Assembly (NCBI GenBank): GCA_945865925.1
Contig: CAMBFG010000005.1
Coordinates: 1-64,000 of the forward strand
Source: Dehalococcoides mccartyi
Lineage (GTDB): Bacteria; Chloroflexota; Dehalococcoidia; UBA2979
Direction of reading: 5' to 3'
Length of the DNA stretch: 64,000 nt
Below the pieces are notes generated by a model. The model was not told where the DNA came from. It searched no databases and worked only from the letters and a program-made list of their open reading frames with translations. Of the stretch, positions 16,777-26,162 are shown in pieces. A program made the translations under genes and the position numbers. Numbering within the stretch: the stretch's first letter is position 1; each line of letters begins with the position of its first letter.

Positions 16777-17985
16777 CTAGGCCTTCTTCTTCGTGTTCTC
16801 GACGGCCATGCGGGCGGCCTCGTCCATGGAGACGGAGCGGTCGACATAGGGGACGCCGTACTTCTTCAGGATGGCGAAACCCTCGTCTTCCCACGAGCCG
16901 GGAATGCGGAAGATGGCGATCTTCTCGGCGGGGTCGAAGCCCGCCTCGATGCAGCCCTTCACGACGCCGCGCGCGACGATGTCTACGCGCGTATTGGAGA
17001 CGACGTTCATCATCACGGCGATCTTCTCGACACCGGGCTGCGCGCAGATCAACTTCGTGAGGTTGGCCGCCTTCGAGACGGAGGGGTTGCCGCCGATTTC
17101 GCAGTAGTTGGCGGGCTTGCCGCCGGCGGCGCGCACGGCGTCGAACAGCGTCAGCGAGCCGCCGCCCGCGCCGATGATGAGGCCGAGGTTGCCGTCGAAC
17201 TCGGTGAGGTTGCCCGCGACGCCTCGGGTGTCCGCGGAGTCGACGCGCTCGGCGTCGATCTCGAACTGGGTGGGGGGACGCGCCTGGCGCTTCTCCTCGG
17301 GCCCAACGCCGAGTTCCTTGAGCAGGTCGAGGTGCTGTCGTGCTGCCTCGGACTCCATGTCCATGTGGGCGTCGAGGGCAATGATCGAGCCGTCCTCGAG
17401 TTTCCCGATCGGGTTGATCTCCGCGAGCGTCATGTCCCGCTCGAGGAAGACGCGTGCGAGGCCCGCGACGATCCGCGTGAGGGCATTGAGGTCGTTCCCC
17501 GTGACGCCGACACCGGCGACGGCGTTCTTCGCGATGTAGTCAGAGAACGGACGGCTGGCGGAGAAGTGCGTCCGCGAGATGTGCTCGGGGTGCTTCTCGG
17601 CGACCTCTTCGATGTCGATGCCGCCCATGTCGCTGAAGATGATGACGGCCTTCTTGGCGCGCCCATCCCAGGTCACGGCGGCGTAATACTCCTGCGCGAT
17701 GGCGCGCTTCTCCTCGACGAGCACGCCCACCGGCATCAGGTTGCTGATCGGCAGCGCGAGGATGGCGCGGGCGTGCTCGGCAGCCTCGCCTGGCGAGTCA
17801 GCGAACTTCACGCCGCCGGCCTTCATGCGGCCGCCGGAGAGCACCTGCGACTTGATCACGACCGGCCCGCCGACCTCGAAGGCCGCGGCCGCCGCCTGGT
17901 CGGGGGTCTTGCAGAAGTGGCTCTTCGGCAGGGGGATCCCCGCCTTAGCGAGGATTTGCTTGGACTCAAACTCGTAGAACCGCAT
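16777..17985 (-). CDS. ADP-forming CoA ligase beta subunit (ATP-grasp; succinate- or malate-CoA ligase type)
   Basis: A 402-residue SucC/MtkA-like subunit: an ATP-grasp domain (MRFYEFESKQILAKAG, VVIKSQVLSGGRMKAGGVK), a magnesium-binding region (LAEINPIGKLEDG), and a C-terminal CoA-ligase domain (NLGLIIGAGGGSLTLFDAV, ANYCEIGG). The QVLSGGRMKAGG loop departs from the usual QVHAGGRGKAGG, in line with the divergent alpha subunit. ATG 17985 has GGGAGGGG upstream. It lies 40 bases after malyl-CoA lyase and four before the alpha subunit, so the ligase is cotranscribed with the lyase, as in serine-cycle gene clusters. Confidence 0.85.
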   Translation of the reverse strand: MRFYEFESKQILAKAGIPLPKSHFCKTPDQAAAAAFEVGGPVVIKSQVLSGGRMKAGGVKFADSPGEAAEHARAILALPISNLMPVGVLVEEKRAIAQEYYAAVTWDGRAKKAVIIFSDMGGIDIEEVAEKHPEHISRTHFSASRPFSDYIAKNAVAGVGVTGNDLNALTRIVAGLARVFLERDMTLAEINPIGKLEDGSIIALDAHMDMESEAARQHLDLLKELGVGPEEKRQARPPTQFEIDAERVDSADTRGVAGNLTEFDGNLGLIIGAGGGSLTLFDAVRAAGGKPANYCEIGGNPSVSKAANLTKLICAQPGVEKIAVMMNVVSNTRVDIVARGVVKGCIEAGFDPAEKIAIFRIPGSWEDEGFAILKKYGVPYVDRSVSMDEAARMAVENTKKKA

Positions 17986-18025
17986 GGGCCCCTCCCGCTC
18001 CGGTGTGACTGTAGAGGCGCGGGCG

Positions 18026-19090
18026 CTATGCCTGCGCAGTAATGCCATAGAGCGCAGCGAACTCCGGGTCGCGCGCCCCGATCATGGTCGCGAGGTCCCA
18101 GATGACCTTCGCCTGCTTCCAGGTGGCGTCATCCTGCATCTTGCCGTCCAGCATGACGACGCCAGAGCCGTCGGGCATCGCATCCAGGATCTTCTTCGCG
18201 ATGCGGACTTCCTCGGGGTCGGGCGAGAACACCTTGCGGGCGATGGCGACCTGGCTGGGGTGCAGCGACCACGCCCCCACACAGCCGAGGAGGAAGGCGG
18301 CGCGGAACTGGTCCTCGCACGCCACCGGGTCATCGATCGCGCCGAACGGGCCGTAGAACGGCAGGATGCCGGCGTTGACGCAGGCGTCCACCATCCGCGC
18401 GATCGAGTAGTGCCACGGGTCCTGCTGCGCGGTGATGCGCGGGGCCTCGGGGTTGGTCGGGTCGGGGTCAGTCCGTACGAGGTAGGACGGGTGCCCGCCG
18501 CCGACGCGCGTGGTCTTCATGCGTCGCGAAGCAGCCAGGTCGGCGGGCCCGAACGAGATGCCCTGCATGCGCGGGCTGGCGAGGGCGATCTCCTCGACCT
18601 GCGCGACGCCGCCGCCGGTCTCGAGGATGGCGTGGACCATGATCGGACGGGTGACGTGGTACTTCGCTTCGAGTTGGGCGAGGAGGCGGTCGATGTAGGT
18701 GATGTCCTGCGGCCCGAGCACCTTTGGGAGCATGACGACGTCCAGCCGGTCCCCGATCTGCGAGACCAGCCGGGTGATGTCGTCGAGGAACCAGGGGCTG
18801 TCGAGGGCGTTCACGCGCGTCCACGCCTGGACGTTGCCGAAGTCGTTGTTTTTGACGACCTCGATCCACCCTTCGCGGGCGGCTTCCTTGTCCGCGATCG
18901 CGATGGCGTCCTCGAGGTTGCCGAGGAGGACATCGACCTGTGTGAGGAGTTCAGGGACGCGTTCGCGCATCCGGGCGTTCTGGGCTGGGAGGAAGTGGAT
19001 CATGCGGCTCGGCCGGACGGGGATCTCCGTCAGCGGTTGGGGCGCGCCAATGGCGAGCGGCTTGAAGAAGTCCTTTGGACTGCGCAGCAT
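18026..19090 (-). CDS. mcl: HpcH/HpaI-family lyase, probable malyl-CoA/beta-methylmalyl-CoA lyase
   Basis: A 354-residue TIM-barrel lyase close in length to the multifunctional Chloroflexus malyl-CoA lyase. Conserved elements are [15 protein letters not shown] (metal ligand region), [36 protein letters not shown] and [15 protein letters not shown]. It would cleave malyl-CoA to acetyl-CoA and glyoxylate. In ethylmalonyl-CoA or 3-hydroxypropionate routes it also condenses glyoxylate with propionyl-CoA to beta-methylmalyl-CoA. The downstream CoA ligase could supply malyl-CoA, and the mch/mcd pair at 3.4-6.2 kb could process the C5 branch. The start has GGGGGAG upstream. Confidence 0.85.
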   Translation of the reverse strand: MLRSPKDFFKPLAIGAPQPLTEIPVRPSRMIHFLPAQNARMRERVPELLTQVDVLLGNLEDAIAIADKEAAREGWIEVVKNNDFGNVQAWTRVNALDSPWFLDDITRLVSQIGDRLDVVMLPKVLGPQDITYIDRLLAQLEAKYHVTRPIMVHAILETGGGVAQVEEIALASPRMQGISFGPADLAASRRMKTTRVGGGHPSYLVRTDPDPTNPEAPRITAQQDPWHYSIARMVDACVNAGILPFYGPFGAIDDPVACEDQFRAAFLLGCVGAWSLHPSQVAIARKVFSPDPEEVRIAKKILDAMPDGSGVVMLDGKMQDDATWKQAKVIWDLATMIGARDPEFAALYGITAQA

Positions 19091-19150
19091 CGCGCTCCCC
19101 CACCCGTTCTCAGCCCCGTCACCAATTCGAGGTGTCGCGCGCCCTCGACG

Positions 19151-20107
19151 CTAATCCGGCGCCCGATCTGAGTCAACGAACGCCCTCGTCGCATCCGCCT
19201 CGGCTCTTGGGGGCAGTCCTGCGGCGGCTCGGCGACGGGCCTCGCGCGCGGCTCGGGCGGCGGCGAGGCGGGCCTCGACGTCATCGTCTACGACCGGGCG
19301 GCGGGCGGACCACCAGAGGGCCAGGCCGCCGAGCGTGACCGCGCCGGACTGGATGATCGGGCCTCGGGCGAGGGTGGCCACGACGGCGGCGGCCTCGCCT
19401 GAGAGCGTGCCGTCCGAGCCGGCCAGGGTTGCCGCCAGCATCGCGGCCAGCGCGCCGGTCAGGGCGATGGCACCGCCAATGCCGGTCGCGAGGCCGAGCG
19501 CGCGCCATCGCTGCACTGGACCGAGCGTGGCGAGGGTGAGGCCCACCAGCAGGATGGTTGCCACGGCCGGCAGCCAGCGCACGAGGGCAAACACACGGTG
19601 GAGGTCTTCGTCGAGCAGCCGGAGAGCGAGGGGGCGACCGCCGGGCTCGCCCGCCTGCGCGAAGGGTCGCGTGCCGTCGCGGTAGACGAGGGCGGCGGCC
19701 TGATCGAGCAAGATCGCGCGCCACTGCTCGGGCGTGCCACTGAGGACATCCTCGCGGGGGATTCCGGTACCGCCGACGGGGAAACCGGGCACCTCGATCA
19801 GCGTGCGCGGGGCGGCGTCCGTGGCAGCCTCGCGCACCCGGGCGTCCTCCGCGCTGAGGAGCCCTCGGGTGTCGGTGAGGCCGTCGAGCAGCCGGGCGAT
19901 GGCGGGTTGGGCAATGCGCGGGGAAGTGATGTCGGCAGCGGCTGTCGCGCACAGCCAGAGGGCGAGGGTGAGCGAGAGGAGCCGCCCAGCCCACGGAAAC
20001 CTCGACGCCGGCGGATCCGCGAGGGCATCCGCAGGCCGATCTCGCCTCACGCGTCGGGGCGGGACGGGGAGCGGCGGGGGCTGAGGCGGGGCGGCCCAGG
20101 TATTCAC
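19151..20107 (-). CDS. Membrane protein with large extracytoplasmic loop, unrecognised
   Basis: A 318-residue protein. A proline-rich N-terminus leads to a first hydrophobic helix (LLSLTLALWLCATAA), then a loop of about 130 residues, then three helices near residues 180-275 and a charged Arg/Ala-rich C-terminal tail. I cannot place the family. The GTG start overlaps the TGA of the upstream RDD gene (GTGA), so the two membrane proteins are coupled and probably act together. Confidence 0.65.
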   Translation of the reverse strand: MNTWAAPPQPPPLPVPPRRVRRDRPADALADPPASRFPWAGRLLSLTLALWLCATAAADITSPRIAQPAIARLLDGLTDTRGLLSAEDARVREAATDAAPRTLIEVPGFPVGGTGIPREDVLSGTPEQWRAILLDQAAALVYRDGTRPFAQAGEPGGRPLALRLLDEDLHRVFALVRWLPAVATILLVGLTLATLGPVQRWRALGLATGIGGAIALTGALAAMLAATLAGSDGTLSGEAAAVVATLARGPIIQSGAVTLGGLALWWSARRPVVDDDVEARLAAARAAREARRRAAAGLPPRAEADATRAFVDSDRAPD

Positions 20108-20676
20108 GCGCGTACCAGCCGAGTGCCGGTGGCGCGGTCGTGAAAGCCTCGGGCAGTCGGGCGGAGGACGGCGAGCGCGGCCGTGGCGAGGCCGCCGAGC
20201 AGCAGCGCGAGACCGACGGTCGCACAGGCGAGTGCGACGAGGTTGAACGTGGCGACTCCTGCGAGGAGTGCCAGCCACAGCCAGCCGGGGACGGCCAGCG
20301 GGTGCAGCGCGAAGCGGAGGAGGCGCTGCCTCGGCCGCCCCGTGACGCGCAGCCCAGCGCGGGCCTGGCCTGGCGTTGCGCCACGCTGGACGAGGCGGAG
20401 CGCCGTCCATGCGAGCCATGCGGGTGTCGCGGCCAGCAGCAGCGCCGCCGCGGCTGTGGCGTCAGGCGTGGGGACGTCGTCCCGCCCCCACGCGGTACGC
20501 ACGAGGAGCCAGAGCATGGCGACGAGCAGTGCGAGTAGCGAAGCGAGGCCGCCGTATATCAGGTCGATGGCTAGCGCGGTCGCTCGACGACCGGGGGAGA
20601 CCTCGGTCGTGTCGGACGAGGTGGGGGGGCGGAGGCGCCGCGTGGTTGGCATGGGGTGGATGATACCGAGTGTCAC
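20104..20676 (-). CDS. RDD family membrane protein
   Basis: A 190-residue protein with the RDD-family layout. It has RRATALAIDLIYGG at the first helix (Arg and Asp of the RDD signature) and TPGQARAGLRV after helix 2. The FHDRATGTRLV motif closes the sequence. Three or four transmembrane helices are visible. RDD proteins include sodium/proton antiport or transport accessory proteins, but most are uncharacterised. GTG 20676 is used; ATG 20652 is an alternative. It starts an operon with the next membrane protein, and is divergent from the zincin gene. Confidence 0.8.
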   Translation of the reverse strand: MTLGIIHPMPTTRRLRPPTSSDTTEVSPGRRATALAIDLIYGGLASLLALLVAMLWLLVRTAWGRDDVPTPDATAAAALLLAATPAWLAWTALRLVQRGATPGQARAGLRVTGRPRQRLLRFALHPLAVPGWLWLALLAGVATFNLVALACATVGLALLLGGLATAALAVLRPTARGFHDRATGTRLVRA

Positions 20677-20775
20677 TCAGTGAGCCGCCCCCACCTCCTC
20701 GGAAGGCACGGACGCAGGTATGCCTGAGATCAGCGAGATCGCGCTGGAGATGATCGCGAGGACGCCCCGACTCGC

Positions 20776-21939
20776 ATGAGTGAAATTCCGACTGAGGGCG
20801 CGACCGTCGATCCGCCAAGCGCATGGCTCGCGAGGGCGACGGCTGTGGGTGTCGTTACGGGCGCATTCGTCCTGGGGCTGCTGCTCGTGCTGGCTGCATC
20901 GTGGTGGCGCGATCGGCAGGCAGCCGAGGCGTTTGACCTTGTCCGCTGGGAGCGGGAGACGGTGGCGGGGCGGTGGCTGCACCTCGTTGGCGCGCCGCTG
21001 CGCGATGACCCCGCAGAGGACGAGGCGGTACGGCGCTACTTCGCGCTGCCGTCGTCGGATCCGGAGGCCCGCCGTCTGGAGAACCGTGTCGAGCGGATCA
21101 TCGAGGGCCGGATCGACGCGACGTTGCATGACCTCGGCATCCACGTGGGCCTGCCTGTGCCCGGGACGGTATTCCCGTTCGTAGATATGGAGCTGGCCTC
21201 GTCGCCGCAGGTCATCGTGGAGTCACCGCGCGCGAAGATCGAGCGCGTACGCGCCGACTTGCTCCGCCCCGACCTGTCGCCGGCGCAGGGTCTGGCGATC
21301 GAGCGCCGATCGGAGCGTGAGCGCCCGGACCGCCGCGCGCTGGTGGTGCCCTCAGGCGGAGTTGCGACGTACCCGGCGATTGTGACGAACGACGGTGACT
21401 ATGCGGGCACGGTCGCCACGGCAGCACACGAGTGGACGCACCACTACCTGACGTTCTACCGCCTCGGGCGGTCGTACTTCAGCAGCCGCGACGCTGAGAC
21501 GATCAACGAGACGGTGGCGGACATCGTGGGCGATGAGGTGGGCGCGCTGGTCCTCGAACGCTGGGGCGACCCGACGCGGGACGTGCCGCGACCGGCTCCC
21601 AGTGCCCGTGCGCGTGACTTCAACCAGACGATGCGCGAGCTACGCACCGAGGTGGATGCGCTGCTGGCAGCGGGGAAGATCGACGAGGCTGAGGCGCGCA
21701 TGGAGACTGTGCGAGGCGACCTCGCGTTGCGAGGGACGTCGCTGCGGGTGCTCAACCAGGCCTTCTTCGCGTGGTACGGGACGTACGCCGCGCGACCGGA
21801 CTCGGTTGACCCGCTGGGTGCGCAACTCCGCGAGATCCGCGAGCGCACGGGAAGCCTGCCGGCGTTTGCACGGGCGATCCGCGAGGTCTCTTCCCGTGCG
21901 GACATCGAGGCGTTGCTAGCGCGGCTGCGCGCCGCCTGA
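20776..21939 (+). CDS. Membrane-anchored zincin-like metallopeptidase, uncharacterised
   Basis: A 387-residue protein with an N-terminal signal anchor (about residues 21-42) and an extracytoplasmic domain. The zinc motif HEWTH is at residues 218-222 in ATAAHEWTHHYLTF. A gluzincin-style third ligand, Glu245, is in ETINETVADIVGDE. These features predict an active outer-face peptidase. I do not recognise a named family. The last 24 bases overlap the 3' end of the convergent PBP1a gene on the other strand. Confidence 0.75.
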   Translation: MSEIPTEGATVDPPSAWLARATAVGVVTGAFVLGLLLVLAASWWRDRQAAEAFDLVRWERETVAGRWLHLVGAPLRDDPAEDEAVRRYFALPSSDPEARRLENRVERIIEGRIDATLHDLGIHVGLPVPGTVFPFVDMELASSPQVIVESPRAKIERVRADLLRPDLSPAQGLAIERRSERERPDRRALVVPSGGVATYPAIVTNDGDYAGTVATAAHEWTHHYLTFYRLGRSYFSSRDAETINETVADIVGDEVGALVLERWGDPTRDVPRPAPSARARDFNQTMRELRTEVDALLAAGKIDEAEARMETVRGDLALRGTSLRVLNQAFFAWYGTYAARPDSVDPLGAQLREIRERTGSLPAFARAIREVSSRADIEALLARLRAA

Positions 21940-24900
21940 CGGCGTGGGCGTTTGTGTCGGTACTGCGGGTGGCGGGGCCGCGGTTGGAGTCGGAGTCGGC
22001 AGCAGCGCCGGTGCCGTTGTGGGCGGGGTGGGCGTTGGTGTCGGCGTCGGCGTTGGCAGCGAGGGCCCCGCAGGCGTGGTGGCCGTGGCCTGACGCACGA
22101 CGAGCAGCATTTCCGTCGTGGTGTCCCCGAATTGCCGGTCGCGCAGCGTCACGCGCAGGCGGTACGTGCCTTCCTTCTCAGTGGCCGTATCCCACACCGC
22201 GAGCGTCCCGTTGGTGACGGGCTGCAGGTGCGTGCCGATCGTCTTCCATGCCGAGGGGCTGAGACCGAGGCCTACCTCAACCACCGCGCTCGTGAAGCCC
22301 GGCGAGAAGGCCACGCCGCTGATGGCGACGGAACCGCTGATGACGCCCTGGTCGCGTGGCGACGTGACGAGCACGAACGGGGCCTGATCCGATCCGGGCG
22401 CGGTCTGGCGGTTCACCACTCGGACAGGCGTCTGGTACTGCCGCGTGCCGAGTTTTTTGTCCTCGAGCAGGACGCGGATGGTGTACACGCCGTCCGTCAG
22501 GCGCCGGGTGTCCCAGGCCGCGAGGGTGCCGTCGAGCGTGGACGCCGTCGACGTCTGGAGTTGCGTCCACGCAGTCGGGCTGACGCCGCGACCGAAGTCC
22601 ACCGTGTAGCGGATGAAGTCGTCCGAATGCGCACGGCCTCGGATGTTGGTGACACCGGAGACTTCGGCGTTCGGCTGCGGGGCAAGCACCAGCACCTGGC
22701 CGCCGGGGCCGGCCTCTGCGCCTGGTGCGAGCATCCCGGCGACGCCGTTGGCCGCAGCCCACTCCAGCAGCCCGCCCCATTTCGCGACTTCCGTGGGCGG
22801 GAGGACGAGGCGTACCTCTTCCTTCACGAAGTTCGCCGGGGCGTCGGCGGCGGCGCGCTGGCCGGTGCGCGTGTCGATCTTCACCTTCTGCCACCACGAG
22901 TCGACGGTTTCGGGTGACTGCTTCTTCGGGTCCGACGAGATGGTGGCAGCGGCGAAGAGCGCCTGGTAGCGGTTGATCTGCGGGCAGAACTCGGACGGCA
23001 AGCGCCCCGAGGGCCAGCAGACTTCCTTCGAGACGACGCCGTCCGGCCGCGTGAACTGTGTGGCCGGCTTCTTCAAGTAGGTGAGCGCCTCCGCCATGTA
23101 GTCGCGCCAGGCGCGGAAGGAGACCGAGGTGGAGAAGATGCCCTCGATCGGAGCGTTGTCGGCGTTGCCTGCCCAGGTGCCGGCGACCAGTTCAGGGGTG
23201 TAGCCGACGGTCCATGTCTCGCCGATGAGGTTCGGGCGATCCTGGAAGGGGGCAGAGGTCCCCGTCTTCGCCGCGGACGGGAACCCATTGGGCAGGCTGA
23301 GGGCATTGCAGACGCCGTAGGTGATGCACTGGTTCTTGCCGTCCGAGAGGATCGAGGTGATCAGGTACGGGTACTCGGCAGCGACGATGCGCCGCTCCTC
23401 GGGCTGCTTGAACTCGTACTTGGTCTTGCCCTCGTAGTCCTTCACCTTCAGCAGGATGACCGGTTCCAGTTGGCGCTCGTCCTTCTCGAGGGGGCCATCC
23501 ACCTGGAGGGATTGGCCGCGCATCATGCCGTTGTTCGCGAGGACGGCGTAGGCGAACACCTGGTCCATGAGCGTGACGTCCGAGCCGCCCGTGGTGAGGG
23601 CAGGCCCGTAGCCGCCGGGGTTGTTGAACGTCGTGTAGCCGAAGGCCTTGAGGTTCTTCAGGGTGTCCGGGACGCCCGCAAAGATGATCGTCTTGATCGC
23701 CGTGACGTTGAGCGAGTTGCCGAGCGCGGAGGCGGTAGTGATCGGCCCGACGAAGCCACCGCTCGGGTTGCGGGGCGCGAAGGTGTCGCCGCTCTGGGCG
23801 TCGATCATCTCGAACGGGGTGTCGAGGATGACCGTGCCGGTGCTCCAGCCCTTCTGGAACGCGGTCAAGTAAGTGAACGGCTTCAGCGTCGAACCAGGCG
23901 AGTTGCCTGCGGCAGCATTGTCGTTTCGCCCCAGGATGTCGTCGCGGAAGTAGTCACGGCTGCCGACATAGGTGAGGACCTCGCCGGTGCGCGGGTTCAT
24001 CGCGACGAACGCGCCGTTGTAGAGCTTGGACGGCTCGCCACTCTCCGTGATGTGCTTCTCGAGGATCTCCTCTGCCGTTTTCTGGAGGTGCGCGTCGAGC
24101 GTGGTGGTGATCTCGAGGCCATCGGAGAAGAGGGCCTTCTCACCGAACCGCTTCGTGATCTCGGTCGCGACTCGGCCGAGGACGAAGTGCGGGGCGAGGA
24201 TGTCGAAGCGGTTCGCCTTGAAGACGATGGGTTCGATGAACGCTCGGTCCATTTCCGCCTGGGAGATCTCGCCGCGGCGGACCATGAGTTCGAGGACATC
24301 GAACTGGCGGTTCTTGATGAACGAGTCTTTCTTCAGCCCTCGGGTCTCGGCGTCGAAGTTGGCGGGTGAGAAGGGGTTGTAGACGCCGGGGGACTGCGGG
24401 ACGCCCGCGAGCAGCGACGCTTCGGCGAGGTTGAGGTCCTTCGCGGACTTGCCGAAGTAGCCCTGCGATGCGGCTTCGATGCCGACGTAGATGCCGCCGT
24501 AGGAGATCGAGTTGAGGTACCACTCCAGGATCTGGTCCTTGGAGTACTTCTTCGTCAGTTCGAGGGCGATCACCGTCTCGCGCAGCTTGCGGTCCACGGT
24601 GCGGTCGGTGCGCTGCTCGCTGGGGATGTAGACGTTCTTCGCGAGTTGCTGGGTGATCGAGGAACCGCCCGAACCCTGGAGGAAGTCCCCGTTGCCGAAC
24701 GGGATGAAGTTCTCGACACCGGCGCGGATGAAGCCGCGAGTGTTCATGCCGTTGTTCTCGTAGAACGTCGGGTCTTCCACCGCGATGGTGGCCTTCACCA
24801 GGCTCGGCGAGATCTGCCCAACCGGGACGGGCCGGCGCAGGCCGGAGAGGTTGTCGACGAATTCGTAGAGGAGGACGCCGTTGCGGTCGTAGATACGCGC

Positions 24901-25146
24901 GCCACCTCGGGGCAACTGCGCGATCAACTGCTCGGGCGGGACGACGGCGTTCGAGATGCTGTTGTACTCGGACAAGACAAAGATCCCGAGGCCGCCCGCC
25001 GTGAGGATGGCCGCGAGCACGAGCGAGGCGACGATGCCCCCCGCCACGACGGCGATGCGCGACTTCTGTCCGTTGCCTTCGCCGAGGGGGCTGGTCCCGC
25101 GCTTCGAGAGGCGGCGGCGGAAGACCGCATGAAGGGCCGGGCTCAT
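21916..25146 (-). CDS. Bifunctional penicillin-binding protein 1A (glycosyltransferase/transpeptidase)
   Basis: A class A PBP of 1076 residues that polymerises and crosslinks peptidoglycan outside the membrane. After a membrane anchor (about residues 30-55) comes the GT51 glycosyltransferase with catalytic Glu124 in VEDPTFYENNG. The transpeptidase domain has STLK (Ser419, Lys422), GNSLN and the KTGTS motif (Lys627). The C-terminus adds two homologous Ig-like repeats (about residues 850-1030, each with an AWDT segment) and a Thr/Pro-rich TPTPTP tail, which make it longer than usual. Its ATG overlaps the TGA of the methyltransferase gene upstream. Confidence 0.93.
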   Translation of the reverse strand: MSPALHAVFRRRLSKRGTSPLGEGNGQKSRIAVVAGGIVASLVLAAILTAGGLGIFVLSEYNSISNAVVPPEQLIAQLPRGGARIYDRNGVLLYEFVDNLSGLRRPVPVGQISPSLVKATIAVEDPTFYENNGMNTRGFIRAGVENFIPFGNGDFLQGSGGSSITQQLAKNVYIPSEQRTDRTVDRKLRETVIALELTKKYSKDQILEWYLNSISYGGIYVGIEAASQGYFGKSAKDLNLAEASLLAGVPQSPGVYNPFSPANFDAETRGLKKDSFIKNRQFDVLELMVRRGEISQAEMDRAFIEPIVFKANRFDILAPHFVLGRVATEITKRFGEKALFSDGLEITTTLDAHLQKTAEEILEKHITESGEPSKLYNGAFVAMNPRTGEVLTYVGSRDYFRDDILGRNDNAAAGNSPGSTLKPFTYLTAFQKGWSTGTVILDTPFEMIDAQSGDTFAPRNPSGGFVGPITTASALGNSLNVTAIKTIIFAGVPDTLKNLKAFGYTTFNNPGGYGPALTTGGSDVTLMDQVFAYAVLANNGMMRGQSLQVDGPLEKDERQLEPVILLKVKDYEGKTKYEFKQPEERRIVAAEYPYLITSILSDGKNQCITYGVCNALSLPNGFPSAAKTGTSAPFQDRPNLIGETWTVGYTPELVAGTWAGNADNAPIEGIFSTSVSFRAWRDYMAEALTYLKKPATQFTRPDGVVSKEVCWPSGRLPSEFCPQINRYQALFAAATISSDPKKQSPETVDSWWQKVKIDTRTGQRAAADAPANFVKEEVRLVLPPTEVAKWGGLLEWAAANGVAGMLAPGAEAGPGGQVLVLAPQPNAEVSGVTNIRGRAHSDDFIRYTVDFGRGVSPTAWTQLQTSTASTLDGTLAAWDTRRLTDGVYTIRVLLEDKKLGTRQYQTPVRVVNRQTAPGSDQAPFVLVTSPRDQGVISGSVAISGVAFSPGFTSAVVEVGLGLSPSAWKTIGTHLQPVTNGTLAVWDTATEKEGTYRLRVTLRDRQFGDTTTEMLLVVRQATATTPAGPSLPTPTPTPTPTPPTTAPALLPTPTPTAAPPPAVPTQTPTPSGGAQPR

Positions 25147-25961
25147 CGAGTCCCCCCGTCTCGACGGAGGACCACGAGGTGCGACAGCCCGAAGCGGCGG
25201 AGCGCGTTGCCCTCTGCCCAGTAGCAAGCGCCCCGCACGAACCGTCCGAGGGCGTGGCTACGTTCCTCGATGTTGTCGAAGCCGGGGTACACGTACGTCT
25301 GGTCGACGAGACGAAGTGACGTGCCGGCGATAAGGCGCTGCCAATCGCCGTGACGGTAGGCACGGGCGTGGGGCACGAGGCGATTGCGCGCGGCGTCCGG
25401 CAGCCAGTTCACGAACGGGATGTTGCCGAAGATGTAGCGCCCTCGCCAGTAGATGCCGTGTGTCTCGAAGGGGTAGAGGCGGTTGGGGGCGTAGAGGACG
25501 CAGGTGCCGCCCGGGACGAGTACGCGCGCGATCTCTCGAAGCGTCGCGCGATCGTCGGCGACGTGCTCGATCACCTCGTTGAGGACGATGACGTCCATGC
25601 TGGCGTCGCGGAAGGGGAGGGCCTCGCCGGCTGCGGCGAGGAAGCCGTCGACGCCGCCCGTGGATGTCGCTGCGACGCGCTTGCGCGCCTCGACGAGCCG
25701 CCCCGTGGCGACATCGGAACCGAGGGCGTGTGCGCCGCGACGGGCGAAGGCGCGGACGTATTCGCCGACGCCACAGCCGAGGTCGAGTACGCGCCGGCCG
25801 GTGAGCGGGACGTAGCGTTCGATGAGGGCGAGGCGACGCTCCTGACCAGAACGCCAGACATAACTCGGGTTGCCGAGGCGCGCGGCTTCCGGCTCGTGCG
25901 CGCCGAGGTGGTGCGGATCGACGGCGGGTGCGTGCGAGGGGTCGGCGGGACGTCCGGTCAT
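25143..25961 (-). CDS. SAM-dependent methyltransferase (class I)
   Basis: A 272-residue Rossmann methyltransferase of the Methyltransf_11/25 type. Motif I is VLDLGCGVGEYVRAFARRG. The acidic end of strand 2 is SDVATG, and motif IV is VIVLNEVIEHVADD, followed by LVPGGTCVLYAPN. No substrate-specific motif is recognised; similar proteins modify lipids, quinones or glycans. The ATG at 25961 is used, and the upstream frame lacks family similarity. It is translationally coupled to PBP1a by an ATGA overlap, which suggests an envelope-related target. Confidence 0.8.
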   Translation of the reverse strand: MTGRPADPSHAPAVDPHHLGAHEPEAARLGNPSYVWRSGQERRLALIERYVPLTGRRVLDLGCGVGEYVRAFARRGAHALGSDVATGRLVEARKRVAATSTGGVDGFLAAAGEALPFRDASMDVIVLNEVIEHVADDRATLREIARVLVPGGTCVLYAPNRLYPFETHGIYWRGRYIFGNIPFVNWLPDAARNRLVPHARAYRHGDWQRLIAGTSLRLVDQTYVYPGFDNIEERSHALGRFVRGACYWAEGNALRRFGLSHLVVLRRDGGTR

Positions 25962-26124
25962 GCGCGCGGCCTCCACGCTTGCAGCGAGACGAGCGAGGCG
26001 TCTCGTGACAGCCTCGATCCTAGGTGCGCTGGCCCGGTGGGGGGAGCGCCTTCTAGAATACGGGCGCACCGTTGTCTTGTCGTTTGGCACAGATTTGCGC
26101 CCCGGGCGATCGACCGCGGGTACG

Positions 26125-26152
26125 CCCAGCACCAGCCTTCGGGCGTGCTGGG
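26125..26152 (+). promoter_or_regulatory. UUCG-capped hairpin beside the gatC ribosome site
   Basis: CCCAGCAC (26125-26132) pairs with GTGCTGGG (26145-26152). A CA bulge and an inner GCC/GGC stem closed by a TTCG tetraloop complete the structure. It abuts the GGAGGAGG ribosome site and could affect gatC translation or simply stabilise the leader. Confidence 0.45.
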
Positions 26153-26162
26153 AGGAGGATCG

